Source of the DNA: Aliiroseovarius marinus
GTDB taxonomy: Bacteria; Pseudomonadota; Alphaproteobacteria; Rhodobacterales; Rhodobacteraceae
Length of the DNA stretch: 64,000 nt
Assembly (NCBI RefSeq): GCF_004360145.1
Contig: NZ_ML178716.1
Coordinates: 124,001 to 188,000 of the forward strand
Reading direction: 5' to 3'
The translations under genes were made by a program, and so were the position numbers. The notes under the pieces are model-generated. The model was not told the origin of the DNA. It was given only the letters and a program-made list of their open reading frames with translations, and ran no database searches. Shown one piece after another: positions 18,632-27,889 of the stretch (position 1 is the first letter of the stretch; every line of letters starts with the position of its first letter).

Positions 18632-19777
18632 CTATTTCAAAAGATCCTCGATGACGGGATCAAGGGTGCGCGGACGATAAGACGTCTGGCGCGCCCTTTC
18701 TTTTGCGGCTCCTGATATCTGACGGGCCGGGATGTCTTGGCTTTCGGGATCCCGCAGCAGGGTACGATCACACAGCAAAAGCCCCCACAGATTGCGCCAT
18801 GCGGGTTGCAACGCCGCCCCGCGATCATCCGCGTTCACATCCGCGATGGTCAGAAGCTCTTGCAGCCGCGACGGGTTGAAATCCAGCGCGCGTTCCTGCG
18901 CGCCTGCGACGATCCACGCCGTTGGAAATGCGGACAGTTCCGGGGCTGCGCCCGATCCCCCGACAATCCCGTGATTGCCCGCAAACCATAGCTGCTGATA
19001 GCGCGAGGTGCTGCCCGTGATCTCTCCGTTCAGCTTGTCCAGATTGGTCCAGAGTGCGGGTGGAAAGTGCTTACGACGCTCATCAATCGCTACCGCATGT
19101 CGTACTGCGCCGACGGACCGCGACAGGTCCGCATCGTGAAACGCATAGCGCGCATTCAGGAACCGGGCGAGCGGGCCCAAGAAGGCGGGCACCCCCAGCG
19201 CGCCCACCGTATCCCAGACGCCGACATAGGTGATGTCCAGAAGGTGACAGTCGATCCCCTGCGCCCTGCGCCACTCCGCGTCCTTGGGGCTGGTTGCGAC
19301 CTCGGGCGACATGGACAGACGTGCGGCCATGGAGCCTTCGCTGTCGGGGTGCGATTTACGCCCCTCACGTGCGCGATATCTGCGCATCGCTTCCGGAATC
19401 ATATCGGTCCGGTTGGATGGCAGAATGCCCGCCGTGCGGATCATGCCGGCAAGCGAGCGCGCGGTGTACGCCCCGCGGGAGAAGCCGAAAATGTAAATCT
19501 GGTCGCCGGGCTCATAAGTGAACAGAAGCGCGCGGTAGGCTTCCAGAATGCGGTCATCCAAACCCCAGCCCAGCGCACCGCCAAGCACCTTGTCCATGAA
19601 TCTAGAGACTTTCGTCACGCCCTGCCCACTGCCCACGCCCGGCAGATAATGCACGACCTGCGTGACGCCATCGCGCGCCGTCGGGCGGATTGCTTGAGCA
19701 ATACGCAACACATGGGTCGGATTTTGCGCGTCGGAGCGATTCCAGGTTCCGTCACAGAAAATGGCGATACGTTTCAT
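18632..19777 (-). CDS. DUF2235 alpha/beta-hydrolase-like protein
   Basis: A 381-residue protein of the DUF2235 family. It opens with RIAIFCDGTWN and has the nucleophile elbow GFSRGAYTARSLAGMI (GxSxG). The later VGVWDTVGALG block and an HFPPALW motif are typical. Family members include Tle1-type phospholipase effectors of type VI secretion and many uncharacterised housekeeping copies. Here there is no VgrG, PAAR or immunity gene beside it and no signal peptide, so a cytoplasmic hydrolase of unknown substrate is the safer reading. Confidence 0.82.
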   Translation of the reverse strand: MKRIAIFCDGTWNRSDAQNPTHVLRIAQAIRPTARDGVTQVVHYLPGVGSGQGVTKVSRFMDKVLGGALGWGLDDRILEAYRALLFTYEPGDQIYIFGFSRGAYTARSLAGMIRTAGILPSNRTDMIPEAMRRYRAREGRKSHPDSEGSMAARLSMSPEVATSPKDAEWRRAQGIDCHLLDITYVGVWDTVGALGVPAFLGPLARFLNARYAFHDADLSRSVGAVRHAVAIDERRKHFPPALWTNLDKLNGEITGSTSRYQQLWFAGNHGIVGGSGAAPELSAFPTAWIVAGAQERALDFNPSRLQELLTIADVNADDRGAALQPAWRNLWGLLLCDRTLLRDPESQDIPARQISGAAKERARQTSYRPRTLDPVIEDLLK

Positions 19778-19848
19778 GTCAGCCTCGGTTTTGGATACCG
19801 AAGCTTAGCATGCCACGATGGGTTGAGAAGCCTTTTGACGGGACGGGC

Positions 19849-20694
19849 TTAGTCCAGCGTGACGCCCTTACGCCCCGCCAGATCCGTAAAGTATTGCCAC
19901 GCCACACGGCCCGAGCGGGCGCCGCGTGTGGCTTGCCATTCAATGGCCTCGGCCCACAGGGTGTCCTCGTCGATCTCGACCCCGTAAGCGTTACAATAGC
20001 CGCGGATCATCGCCAGATATTCGTCCTGGTCACAGGGATGGAACCCCAGCCACAACCCGAAGCGATCCGAGAGCGAGACCTTTTCTTCCACCGCCTCAGA
20101 CGGGTTGATCGCAGACTGGCGTTCGTTCTCGATCATATCGCGCGGCATCAGGTGGCGGCGGTTTGAGGTAGCGTAGAAGACCACGTTGTCCGGGCGACCT
20201 TCGATCCCGCCATCCAGCACGGCTTTCAGCGATTTATAGTGCTGGTCGTCGTGACTGAACGAGAGGTCATCACAGAACAGCAGAAAGCGATGTTCTGACC
20301 CACGCAAAAGATTCAGAAGGCGCGAGACGGACGGCAAGTCTTCGCGCTGCAGCTCTACGATTTTCAGGGGCTTCCCGCGGTTCAGAACCTCGGCGTGAAC
20401 GGCCTTGACCAAGGACGATTTCCCCATGCCCCGCGCGCCCCAAAGCAACGCGTTGTTGGCGGGCAGCCCGTCGGCAAATTGCAGGGTATTTTCCAAAAGC
20501 GTATCGCGCGAGCGGTTCACACCGACCAGCAGTTCCAACGCCACGCGCGACACCTTCTGCACAGGTTCCAACCGGTCGGGCGAGACATGCCAGACGAAGG
20601 CATCAGCACTGTCGAAATCCGGCGCCTCGAATGGTGCGGGTGACATGCGCTCCAAAGCCTCGGCAATGCGTTTCATCATGTCCTGATCCGCCAT
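19849..20694 (-). CDS. DUF815 AAA-type ATPase
   Basis: ATP-binding protein of 281 residues in the DUF815 family. Walker A is LLWGARGMGKSSLVKA, Walker B is FLLFCDDLSF, and sensor motif VVFYATSNRRHLMPRD follows. The arginine-bearing LSDRFGLWLGFHPC resembles the end of an AAA core. Function is unknown. The stop is followed by the DUF2235 gene start after about 70 bp on the same strand. A long inverted repeat lies just upstream of its start. Confidence 0.85.
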   Translation of the reverse strand: MADQDMMKRIAEALERMSPAPFEAPDFDSADAFVWHVSPDRLEPVQKVSRVALELLVGVNRSRDTLLENTLQFADGLPANNALLWGARGMGKSSLVKAVHAEVLNRGKPLKIVELQREDLPSVSRLLNLLRGSEHRFLLFCDDLSFSHDDQHYKSLKAVLDGGIEGRPDNVVFYATSNRRHLMPRDMIENERQSAINPSEAVEEKVSLSDRFGLWLGFHPCDQDEYLAMIRGYCNAYGVEIDEDTLWAEAIEWQATRGARSGRVAWQYFTDLAGRKGVTLD

Positions 20695-20727
20695 GGGGAT
20701 GGTCCTTCTTCCGGTCGAAAATCCTGA

Positions 20728-20762
20728 ACCTTTAAAGCGCGGATGGGGCGGCTTTTAAAGGT
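20728..20762. repeat. 9-bp inverted repeat upstream of the DUF815 gene
   Basis: ACCTTTAAA and TTTAAAGGT face each other across 17 bp, centred about 50 bp before the DUF815 start and next to the tatC terminator. There is no T-run. It could be a regulator site or a leader hairpin. Confidence 0.4.
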
Positions 20763-20781
20763 CTAAGCCATCGGGGAGATG

Positions 20782-20809
20782 AAAAAAGCGCGCCCGATGG
20801 GCGCGCTTT
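20782..20809 (-). terminator. Rho-independent terminator of tatABC
   Basis: AAAGCGCGCCC and GGGCGCGCTTT form an 11-bp perfect stem around a 3-nt loop. Read on the minus strand, the stem is followed by a run of T (20787-20782). It lies 24 bp beyond the tatC stop. Confidence 0.85.
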
Positions 20810-20832
20810 GGTGTCTTGTTACTTATGCGGGA

Positions 20833-21783
20833 TCAGCGACCAGTTTCGACCATCCCCGGATCATCTTCGGGATCATCATCCGGACCACCATCGGGGTCGT
20901 CGTCACTTTCGTCATCCTCGTCCTCGTCGAACTCGGCCATCAACTCGTCTTCGGCTTCCTCGTCCTCGTCGTCGAACCAGAGGCCTTGGGCCCGCAGATC
21001 GGCCTCGCGCTTGGTTTCAACCCGCTTCACCAGCTGGATCGAAATCTCGTAAAGGCCATAGACCACGACAAACAGGATGATCTGGGTGATGACATCGGGG
21101 GGCGTGACCAGAGCGGCCAGAACCAGAATGCCCACGACGGCGTATTTGCGCACATCGGCCAGACCTTGCGACGATACCAGACCGGCCTTCCCCATCAGGG
21201 TCAGCAGCACGGGCAGCTGGAAGCAGAGGCCAAAGGCCACGATGAACTTGATCGACAGGCGCAGATATTCCTGCACCGAGCCTTGGAAATCGATGGAAGC
21301 CTCGACCCCGGTTTCGCCGACATTGCCGGATTGCTGGAAGCCAAGGAAGAAGTCGAACGCCAGCGGCATGACCACATAGAACGCAAAGCTTGCGCCCAAC
21401 AGGAACATGACCGGCGAGGCGAACAGGAACGGCAGGAACGCGTTCTTTTCGTTCTTGTACAGGCCCGGCGCCACAAAGCGCCACAGCTGATAGCTGATAT
21501 AGGGGAAGGACAATACCAGCCCACCGAAGAGCGAGATCGAGACCGCAACGAAGAAGCCTTCTTGCAGTTTAATCAGGATCAGTCCGCAATCGGCCTGACC
21601 ACGTTCGGCCATAGTCGAACACAGCGGGTCCGTCAGGAAATTGAAAATCGGGTTCCAGACCGTAAAGCAGATCACCATACCAATGATGAAAGCGATCGCG
21701 GAATGGATCAGCCGCGTGCGCAGCTCGGCCAGATGCTCGATCAGCGGGGCCGAGCTGTCTTCGATCTCGTCAGTGTCGCTCAT
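20833..21783 (-). CDS. tatC: Twin-arginine translocase subunit TatC, acidic tail
   Basis: Core six-span receptor of the Tat pathway, which exports folded proteins with twin-arginine signals. Family motifs are [10 protein letters not shown] at the start, [23 protein letters not shown] in the first cytoplasmic loop, and [16 protein letters not shown] and [13 protein letters not shown] in the later spans. The protein has 316 residues against about 250-260 in E. coli. The extra part is a C-terminal, cytoplasmic tail that is almost wholly acidic ([19 protein letters not shown], then Asp-Gly-Pro runs). The start overlaps the tatB stop (ATGA). TatB next door has a basic tail of matching position. 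Confidence 0.95.
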   Translation of the reverse strand: MSDTDEIEDSSAPLIEHLAELRTRLIHSAIAFIIGMVICFTVWNPIFNFLTDPLCSTMAERGQADCGLILIKLQEGFFVAVSISLFGGLVLSFPYISYQLWRFVAPGLYKNEKNAFLPFLFASPVMFLLGASFAFYVVMPLAFDFFLGFQQSGNVGETGVEASIDFQGSVQEYLRLSIKFIVAFGLCFQLPVLLTLMGKAGLVSSQGLADVRKYAVVGILVLAALVTPPDVITQIILFVVVYGLYEISIQLVKRVETKREADLRAQGLWFDDEDEEAEDELMAEFDEDEDDESDDDPDGGPDDDPEDDPGMVETGR

Positions 21784-22379
21784 GCGTCAGATGTGTCCGT
21801 GGATTTGGGCTTGGCCGCCGGTTTCTTCGCAGCCGGTTTCTTGGCGGCTGGTTTCTTGGCGGCTGGTTTCTTGGCGGGCGCCTTCTTGGTGGCTGACTTT
21901 TTCGCAGCGGGTTTCTTGGCGGGTTTGGACTTGGCTGCGGGTTTCTCTGCCGCATCATCCTTTGCCTTGGCGGCAGGCTTCGCGCTGGCAGCGCTGATTT
22001 TCTCTGCAACCTTGGTGGTGTCTTCCGCCAGCTTCGCGCGCTCTTCGGCCTCTTTGGCTTTCAGGGCAGCGTCTGCTTCCTTCTGGTCACGCAAGGCTTT
22101 GGAGGGGTCCCATTTCTCGAACCCTTCAGCGGCTTTGTTCAACGCATCCAGCCCCATCGACTTGGGCGATGTGGCCGATTTCAGTGTCGAGGAGACATCC
22201 TTGATGCCGCTTTCATCCGCCGCGTCGTTCATCGCCTGCGTGAATTCGCGTCCCATCTGACGCGCACGCGCCGTGAAGCGACCAAGCGTGCGGAACATGC
22301 CGGGCAGGTCCTTTGGACCCACCACGATCAAGGCCACCACGCCGATGACCAGAAGCTCGGTAAACCCGATATCGAACAT
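21780..22379 (-). CDS. tatB: Twin-arginine translocase subunit TatB, Lys/Ala-rich tail
   Basis: TatB forms the Tat substrate receptor with TatC. It has the N-terminal span and hinge [26 protein letters not shown], then an amphipathic helix ([19 protein letters not shown]) and a charged middle. The last 55 or so of the 199 residues are low complexity, built from 5-residue KKPAA-type repeats like a histone H1 tail. The tail is cytoplasmic by topology. The gene is coupled to tatC by a 4-base overlap and lies 24 bp after tatA. Confidence 0.94.
   Translation of the reverse strand: MFDIGFTELLVIGVVALIVVGPKDLPGMFRTLGRFTARARQMGREFTQAMNDAADESGIKDVSSTLKSATSPKSMGLDALNKAAEGFEKWDPSKALRDQKEADAALKAKEAEERAKLAEDTTKVAEKISAASAKPAAKAKDDAAEKPAAKSKPAKKPAAKKSATKKAPAKKPAAKKPAAKKPAAKKPAAKPKSTDTSDA
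21817..21921. repeat. 15-bp tandem repeats within tatB
   Basis: Seven units of 15 bp encode the KKPAA-like tail of TatB. The second, third and fourth units (21832-21876) are nearly identical and the outer ones have diverged. The reading frame is kept throughout, so copy number could change by slippage without breaking the gene. Confidence 0.85.
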
Positions 22380-22403
22380 AGGCAGCGCCTTTCCTTAGGC
22401 GGC

Positions 22404-22619
22404 TTACGCCTTGTCTTTTTCGCCCTCGGGCGTCACGTCCTTGGCAACAGAAGCGGCTTCGTCTTCGATTTCCTTCTTGCCGTCATCAACACCTTTCTTG
22501 AAGGCGGTGATGCCTTTGCCCACTTCGCCCATCAGCGACGAGATTTTGCCGCGGCCGAACAGAACCAGCACCACGACGGCAATCAGCAGAAGGCCCGGAA
22601 GGCCGATATTGTTGAGCAT
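22404..22619 (-). CDS. tatA: Twin-arginine translocase subunit TatA
   Basis: TatA oligomers form the transport passage of the Tat system. The 71 residues show the short span [16 protein letters not shown], the conserved FGRGKI hinge and the amphipathic helix [18 protein letters not shown], then an acidic tail. I chose the ATG before LNNIGLPG, with GGGAG upstream; the longer frame adds 28 residues that would disrupt the N-terminal span. First gene of tatABC. Confidence 0.94.
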   Translation of the reverse strand: MLNNIGLPGLLLIAVVVLVLFGRGKISSLMGEVGKGITAFKKGVDDGKKEIEDEAASVAKDVTPEGEKDKA

Positions 22620-22715
22620 ATTTTTCTCCCTAGTCCGAAAGCTTATTGCAGCTTTCGCATATATGTCGCCCTGAACATTTATTGTGTCGCGCGGGAAGTT
22701 CAAAGCCCCAAAGGG

Positions 22716-22745
22716 AAAAAACTGCGAAAACGGCAGGGTTTTCGC
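22716..22745 (-). terminator. Terminator of the FbpC-type ATPase gene
   Basis: GCGAAAAC and GTTTTCGC form a perfect 8-bp stem with a 6-nt loop. On the minus strand the stem is followed after one base by six T (22721-22716). It lies about 90 bp past the ATPase stop and ahead of the tatA promoter. Confidence 0.75.
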
Positions 22746-22835
22746 GATATCTGACGCGTGATGTCAGCAAGCTGTCAGATAAGTCACCACCAAGGGGCCG
22801 AATTTGATCATCGGGTGCGCGGCGATTCTGTCACG

Positions 22836-23972
22836 TCAGCGGCGCGGAAACACAAAGCAGCGGTCGCGGCGGATGGCGATCCAAAGGGGCGTTTCCGGTT
22901 TGGGCAGGAACACAGACGGGACCGAGGCCGTCAGGATGCTTCCATCCCGCTCCATCTGGAATTCCACAAGACTTTCCTTGCCGATGAAGCGCGCCCGCTT
23001 GACCAACCCGCGCGCCCAAACGCCGTGATCGGGTGTGGGGCTGGGGCCGACGCCGCCACGGTCAAAATCAATTTTCAGGTGCTGAGGGCGGATCACGATA
23101 TCCACTTTTGACCCGTCCGGCACGCCGGGGGCGAGGAACTGACCAAACGCGGTTTGGGTTAGCGCACCGTCCACCGTCCCCGAGATTACGTTGACGTCAG
23201 AAAAGAAAGCGGCAGCCTGAAGATCGACCGGCGCATTATAAAGGTTATAGGGCGCACCGCGCTGCACGATCTGGCCCGCGCGCATCAGGGCGATCTCGTC
23301 GGCCATGCGCATCGCTTCTTCAGGTTCGTGCGTCACCAGAAGGACGGCGGCGCCTTCCTCTTTCAGGATGCTGAGCGCCTCATCGCGGATCCCATCGCGC
23401 AGGCGGTTATCGAGACCCGAAAACGGTTCGTCCATCAACATGATCGAGGGTTTAGGCGCCAGCGCGCGCGCCAAAGCGACCCGTTGCTGTTCGCCGCCCG
23501 ACAGCTCGTGCGGGAATTTGTCGACGAATTTACCCAGCCCGACCTTGTCCAGAAGCGTATGCACTCGCTGACGTTTCTCTGTCCGCGAGCCGGTCAGACC
23601 AAAGGCGACGTTATCGCCGACAGACAGGTGCGGGAACAGGGCAAAGTCCTGAAACATCAAGCCAATATGGCGTTTTTCGGGCGGGACAAACACGCCGGGA
23701 CCTGCAACCATTTCGCCATCGATCCAAACCTCGCCTTCGGTCTGGCGATCGACACCCGCGATGATCCGCAGCGTGGTGGATTTACCGCAGCCGGACGGTC
23801 CCAGAAGCCCGGTCACCTGGCCAGCCTCAAGCGACAGCGAGACCTCGCGCACAACATCCAGCCCGCCAAAATTGCGCTTCAACCCGCGCACTTCCAACCG
23901 CGCCGTGCTTTTGGGTGTCATGTCCATCCGCTGTGCCTTCCCGCCTTCTGACGCAAATCCTATTGTTTCCAT
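22836..23972 (-). CDS. FbpC-like ABC transporter ATP-binding protein
   Basis: ATPase of an uptake ABC transporter, closest in style to ferric iron FbpC/FutC. The 378 residues have Walker A LGPSGCGKSTTLRI, signature HELSGGEQQRVALARAL, Walker B SIMLMDEPFSGLD and the switch histidine in LLVTHEPEEA. They end in a TOBE-like regulatory domain (VIRPQHLKIDF). The start chosen is METIGFASE, with GAGGGA in front; a start at MTPKST is also possible. No permease or binding protein lies nearby, so its transporter must be encoded elsewhere, and the substrate is uncertain. Confidence 0.85.
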   Translation of the reverse strand: METIGFASEGGKAQRMDMTPKSTARLEVRGLKRNFGGLDVVREVSLSLEAGQVTGLLGPSGCGKSTTLRIIAGVDRQTEGEVWIDGEMVAGPGVFVPPEKRHIGLMFQDFALFPHLSVGDNVAFGLTGSRTEKRQRVHTLLDKVGLGKFVDKFPHELSGGEQQRVALARALAPKPSIMLMDEPFSGLDNRLRDGIRDEALSILKEEGAAVLLVTHEPEEAMRMADEIALMRAGQIVQRGAPYNLYNAPVDLQAAAFFSDVNVISGTVDGALTQTAFGQFLAPGVPDGSKVDIVIRPQHLKIDFDRGGVGPSPTPDHGVWARGLVKRARFIGKESLVEFQMERDGSILTASVPSVFLPKPETPLWIAIRRDRCFVFPRR

Positions 23973-24110
23973 CAGGTTTCCCTCGCTTAGCAGCCCCCCC
24001 GACGCCCCGCAAGCGAAACAGCGAAAAACGACAGCCAAAGGGGCAAGAGGTCGCGGACAGAACGGAGACGCGCGCCAAAGCTGCCAAGCTGAAGGGACGC
24101 GAGGTGCCCC

Positions 24111-25334
24111 ATGCGATTGTTTCTAAGCTTCACCCCACTTTTGCTGTCCGTCGTGCTGCTTCAGCTTAGCTCGGGCGGGGCGGCGCCGCTGGACGCGGTG
24201 TCCGGGTTAACGCTGGGCTTCACGAAGTCTCAGGTGGGTCTGCTTGGCTCTGCGCATTTCATCGGCTTTTTCGTGGGCTGCTGGTGGGCGCCACGCCTGA
24301 TGGGGGCCGTCGGACACGCCCGCACATTTGCGGGCTTTGCCGCGCTGGGGGCCATTGGGCTGTTGGCGCATATGATTTGGATCGACCCCTATGCCTGGGC
24401 AGTGATGCGGATGGCGACGGGGTTGTGCATCGCGGGCAGCTATACGGTGATTGAAAGCTGGATCAACGCACGCGTCACGAACGAAACACGCGGACGCCTG
24501 ACCGGAGGCTATCGCATCGTGGATCTGGGCGGATCGCTCAGCGCCCAGCTGTTGATCGCCGTTTTAGAACCCGCCCATTATGTCAGCTACAACATCCTTG
24601 CCATTGCCTGCTGCGCGGCGATCTTGCCCTTGGTCCTGACCCCTACCCAAGAGCCGCATACCCCCGACGCGCCGCGGTTGCGCCCAGCGCTGGCCTGGGG
24701 GCGCTCTCCTCTGGCGGTGGCGGCAGTGGTGACGTCGGGGATCACAACCGCTGCTTTTCGGATGGTCGGCCCGATCTATGGCAACGAGGTTGGGCTTGAG
24801 ACGCACCAACTGGCATGGTTTTTGGCCGCCTTCGTTCTTGGGGGCGCCTTTGCACAGTTCCCGACAGGATGGCTTGCCGACCGGTACGACCGCCGCTGGG
24901 TGCTAATCTGGCTGTCCGTCGCCGCCATTGCCAGCTGTGGGATCACGGTGCTGGCCGCCGGATCCGGTGTCGCGGGCGTGTTTCTTGCCGCAGGGTTGTT
25001 CGGCTTTACCACCTTCCCGATCTTCTCGGTCGCGGCGGCACACGCAAACGACTTTGCCTCGACCGAGGAACGGATCGAGCTCTCTGCCGCGCTGATGTTC
25101 TATTACGCAGTGGGGGCCATTGCCTCGCCCCTACTCGCGTCGAACCTGATCGAAAGCTTCGGCCCGCCCGCCCTGTTTGCCATGGTCGCCTTTGGCCATG
25201 TGGTCCTTGTCGTCTTCAGCGTGGCCCGGATGCGCCGCCGCCCGACCAGCGAAGATCGCACACCCTATACTTATACACCGCGCACCTCGTTCTCGATGGG
25301 GCGGCTCTTTGGCAAGCTTCGGGATCGGGGCTGA
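24111..25334 (+). CDS. MFS transporter, YcaD-like
   Basis: Twelve-span major facilitator of 407 residues. The first span begins at residue 1 (LFLSFTPLLLSVVLLQLSSG). GSYTVIESWINARVTNETRGR between spans 4 and 5 is the pattern of the YcaD branch, and FPTGWLADRYDRRWVL is the second-half loop motif. The basic C-terminal tail is cytoplasmic. The substrate is unknown. The gene is divergent from the ABC ATPase and lies 70 bp before metG on the same strand. Confidence 0.87.
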   Translation: MRLFLSFTPLLLSVVLLQLSSGGAAPLDAVSGLTLGFTKSQVGLLGSAHFIGFFVGCWWAPRLMGAVGHARTFAGFAALGAIGLLAHMIWIDPYAWAVMRMATGLCIAGSYTVIESWINARVTNETRGRLTGGYRIVDLGGSLSAQLLIAVLEPAHYVSYNILAIACCAAILPLVLTPTQEPHTPDAPRLRPALAWGRSPLAVAAVVTSGITTAAFRMVGPIYGNEVGLETHQLAWFLAAFVLGGAFAQFPTGWLADRYDRRWVLIWLSVAAIASCGITVLAAGSGVAGVFLAAGLFGFTTFPIFSVAAAHANDFASTEERIELSAALMFYYAVGAIASPLLASNLIESFGPPALFAMVAFGHVVLVVFSVARMRRRPTSEDRTPYTYTPRTSFSMGRLFGKLRDRG

Positions 25335-25403
25335 AGCACCTGACCCTCTGGTCATGGGACGGGGCATGTCGTATACGGCCCCAAACACGTTTTGGGAGCT
25401 CAC

Positions 25404-27119
25404 ATGAACCGCGTCCTCATCACTTCGGCAATCCCTTATATCAATGGGATCAAGCACCTTGGAAACCTGGTTGGCTCACAGCTGCCAGCTGACCTTTACG
25501 CCCGCTATAACCGCTGCCGGGGCCGCGAGGTAATGTTCATCTGCGCGACCGACGAACACGGCACGCCTGCTGAACTGGCTGCCGCGAAAGCCGGTAAGCC
25601 TGTGGCCGAGTTCTGCGCCGAGATGCACGAGGTTCAGGCCGAAATCGCTAAGGGCTTCCGCCTGTCCTTTGACAACTTCGGACGCTCATCCAGCCCGCAA
25701 AACCACAAGCTGACCCAGCATTTTGCGGGCAAGCTGGCGGATAACGGGTTCATCGAGGAAGTGAGCGAAAAGCAGGTCTATTCCAACGCCGATGGGCGCT
25801 TTTTGCCGGATCGTTATATCGAGGGCGAATGCCCGAACTGCGGCTATGACGGCGCGCGTGGCGACCAATGTGAAAACTGCACCAAGCAGCTGGATCCGAC
25901 CGACCTGATCAACCCGCGCTCGGCCATTTCGGGCTCGACCGATCTGGAAGTGCGCGAAACCAAGCACCTGTATCTGAAGCAATCCGCGCTGAAGGACAAA
26001 CTGGATGCGTGGATCGACCAGAAGACCGATTGGCCCGTGCTGACGACCTCGATCGCGAAGAAATGGCTGCATGATGGCGACGGGCTGCAAGATCGCGGCA
26101 TCACGCGCGATCTGGACTGGGGCGTGCCCGTGAAAAAGGGTGACGAAGATTGGCCCGGCATGGAAGGCAAGGTCTTCTATGTCTGGTTCGACGCGCCCAT
26201 CGAATACATCGCCGCGACTGCCGAGCTCGCAGACGAAAAAGGCGAAGGCCCCGAGTTCTGGGAGCGCTGGTGGCGCACCGACAAGGGCGCCGATGATGTG
26301 CGCTATGTTCAGTTCATGGGCAAGGACAACGTGCCGTTCCACACCCTGTCTTTCCCCGCGACGATCATGGGTTCGGAAGAGCCGTGGAAGCTGGTCGATT
26401 ACATCAAATCGTTCAACTATCTGAACTATGATGGCGGCCAGTTCTCGACCTCGAAAGGCCGTGGCGTGTTTATGGATCAGGCGCTGTCAATCCTACCCGC
26501 AGATTACTGGCGCTGGTGGCTGCTAAGCCATGCGCCCGAGAACTCGGACGCCGAATTCACATGGGAGAACTTCCAGACCTCGGTGAACAAAGACCTTGCC
26601 GACGTGCTGGGCAACTTCGTCAGCCGCGTGACCAAGTTCTGCCGCTCGAAATTCTCGGAAGCGGTGCCGGAAGGTGGGGAATACGGCGAGGCCGAGGGCG
26701 CGCTGATCGCCGATCTGACCACCAAAGTCCGCGCCTACGAGGGCCACATGGAGGCGATGGACGTGCGCAAAGCCGCGCAGGAGCTGCGCTCGATCTGGGT
26801 GGCAGGCAACGAATACCTGCAAGCCGCCGCACCGTGGGCGACCTTTAAAACCGACCCCGATCAGGCCGCCGCGCAAATCCGTCTGGCTCTGAACCTGATC
26901 CGTCTTTACGCGGTTCTGTCCGCCCCGTTCATCCCCGATGCGGCTGAAACCCTTCGCACGGCGATGAACACCGACATGGACTGGCCGGGCGACGTGGCCG
27001 AGGCACTGGACACGCTGAAAGCGGGCCACGCGTTCACTGTACCCGAGAACCTTTTCGCCAAGATCGCTGACGAGCAGCGCGAGGAATGGCAGGAACGCTT
27101 CGCGGGCACGCGCGACTAA
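25404..27119 (+). CDS. metG: Methionyl-tRNA synthetase
   Basis: Charges tRNA-Met with methionine. At 571 residues it is the class with one zinc knuckle and no C-terminal tRNA-binding domain. The HIGH-type motif is [10 protein letters not shown] (His18). The zinc site is [17 protein letters not shown] near 140, and the KMSKS equivalent is [10 protein letters not shown]. The anticodon-binding helical domain fills the last third. The ATG at 25404 follows GGGAGCT at proper spacing; an in-frame ATG four codons upstream is less likely. A hairpin lies downstream. Confidence 0.97.
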   Translation: MNRVLITSAIPYINGIKHLGNLVGSQLPADLYARYNRCRGREVMFICATDEHGTPAELAAAKAGKPVAEFCAEMHEVQAEIAKGFRLSFDNFGRSSSPQNHKLTQHFAGKLADNGFIEEVSEKQVYSNADGRFLPDRYIEGECPNCGYDGARGDQCENCTKQLDPTDLINPRSAISGSTDLEVRETKHLYLKQSALKDKLDAWIDQKTDWPVLTTSIAKKWLHDGDGLQDRGITRDLDWGVPVKKGDEDWPGMEGKVFYVWFDAPIEYIAATAELADEKGEGPEFWERWWRTDKGADDVRYVQFMGKDNVPFHTLSFPATIMGSEEPWKLVDYIKSFNYLNYDGGQFSTSKGRGVFMDQALSILPADYWRWWLLSHAPENSDAEFTWENFQTSVNKDLADVLGNFVSRVTKFCRSKFSEAVPEGGEYGEAEGALIADLTTKVRAYEGHMEAMDVRKAAQELRSIWVAGNEYLQAAAPWATFKTDPDQAAAQIRLALNLIRLYAVLSAPFIPDAAETLRTAMNTDMDWPGDVAEALDTLKAGHAFTVPENLFAKIADEQREEWQERFAGTRD

Positions 27120-27143
27120 GATCCCGCCCATCACGACATTCAA

Positions 27144-27174
27144 AACGCTTCGCCCAACGGTCGGGGCGTTCTTT
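27144..27174 (+). terminator. Putative terminator after metG
   Basis: AACGCTTCG pairs with CGGGGCGTT (two G-T wobbles) around a 9-nt loop, followed by CTTT. The T-run is short, so termination may be partial. It lies 25 bp past the metG stop. Confidence 0.5.
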
Positions 27175-27306
27175 GTGCACATTCGGCGCAGGATATGGGG
27201 CCAGATGCCCACAACTGCACCACATGAGCCATTTTTCCTTTATTTCACCTGGAAAGCCGCTATCTTTAAGAAAGAACAACAATAACCGGGTAAGTTGACC
27301 GGACCC

Positions 27307-27801
27307 ATGGGGAAAACGAGCGGTAAAAAGTTGACGATTGCGAAGGGCAAACAGAAGCCGATCCGGCTGTCGCTATCTGACAAGCGATCCGTGCGCACCC
27401 AGTTTGGCGCACTGCCCTTCCGCATCCATGATGGCAGAGTCGAAATCCTGCTGATCACCTCGCGCGGGACCGGGCGGTGGATAATCCCCAAAGGCTGGCC
27501 GATGGACGGGGAAACCCCTGCCGGAGCGGCCGCGACCGAAGCCTATGAAGAGGCTGGCGTCGAAGGTAAATTGTTCCATCAGGTTCTGGGCTTCTATGCC
27601 TATGACAAAGGCTTTGCGGGTGAGAAACTGCCCTGTGTGGTGGCGGTGTTTCCGCTGAAAGTGAAGAAGCAGCTGAAGACTTATCCAGAAAAGCACGAAC
27701 GCCGCCGCAAATGGGTCAGCCCCAAGAAAGCCGCTCAGATGGTGGGCGAACCTGAGTTGCGCCAGATCATCAAAGATTTCGATCCAAAGGCGCTGCGCTG
27801 A
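27307..27801 (+). CDS. NUDIX hydrolase (DIPP-like)
   Basis: Hydrolase of nucleoside diphosphates linked to another group, 164 residues, with a basic N-terminus (GKKLTIAKGKQK). The NUDIX box is GWPMDGETPAGAAATEAYEEAGV, which fits G-x5-E-x7-RE-x2-EE-x-G-U except that Thr replaces the usual Arg. The metal-binding glutamates of EAYEEAG are kept. RWIIPKGWPM and a C-terminal KWVS block resemble diphosphoinositol or diadenosine polyphosphate hydrolases. The start could be this ATG or a TTG four codons upstream; neither has a strong ribosome site. The gene lies alone after metG. Confidence 0.82.
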   Translation: MGKTSGKKLTIAKGKQKPIRLSLSDKRSVRTQFGALPFRIHDGRVEILLITSRGTGRWIIPKGWPMDGETPAGAAATEAYEEAGVEGKLFHQVLGFYAYDKGFAGEKLPCVVAVFPLKVKKQLKTYPEKHERRRKWVSPKKAAQMVGEPELRQIIKDFDPKALR

Positions 27802-27889
27802 CCTTCTGCACACATCGCTGGGGTCTTGCACAAGCCCGCGCCGAGTTTCATATATCGTTAACACGACACCACTTGGACGCACGCGCCCC

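Noticed and set aside
18632-19777. DUF2235 protein as a type VI secretion effector
   Set aside because: No VgrG, PAAR, adaptor or immunity gene nearby; the family has many members unrelated to secretion.
21817-21921. 15-bp repeats considered as CRISPR-like
   Set aside because: No spacers; the units are contiguous and in frame within tatB.
20779-22260. Plus-strand frame with FAAGFLAAG-like repeats opposite tatB/tatC
   Set aside because: The repeats are the complement of the TatB Lys/Ala tail. tatB and tatC are certain on the other strand.
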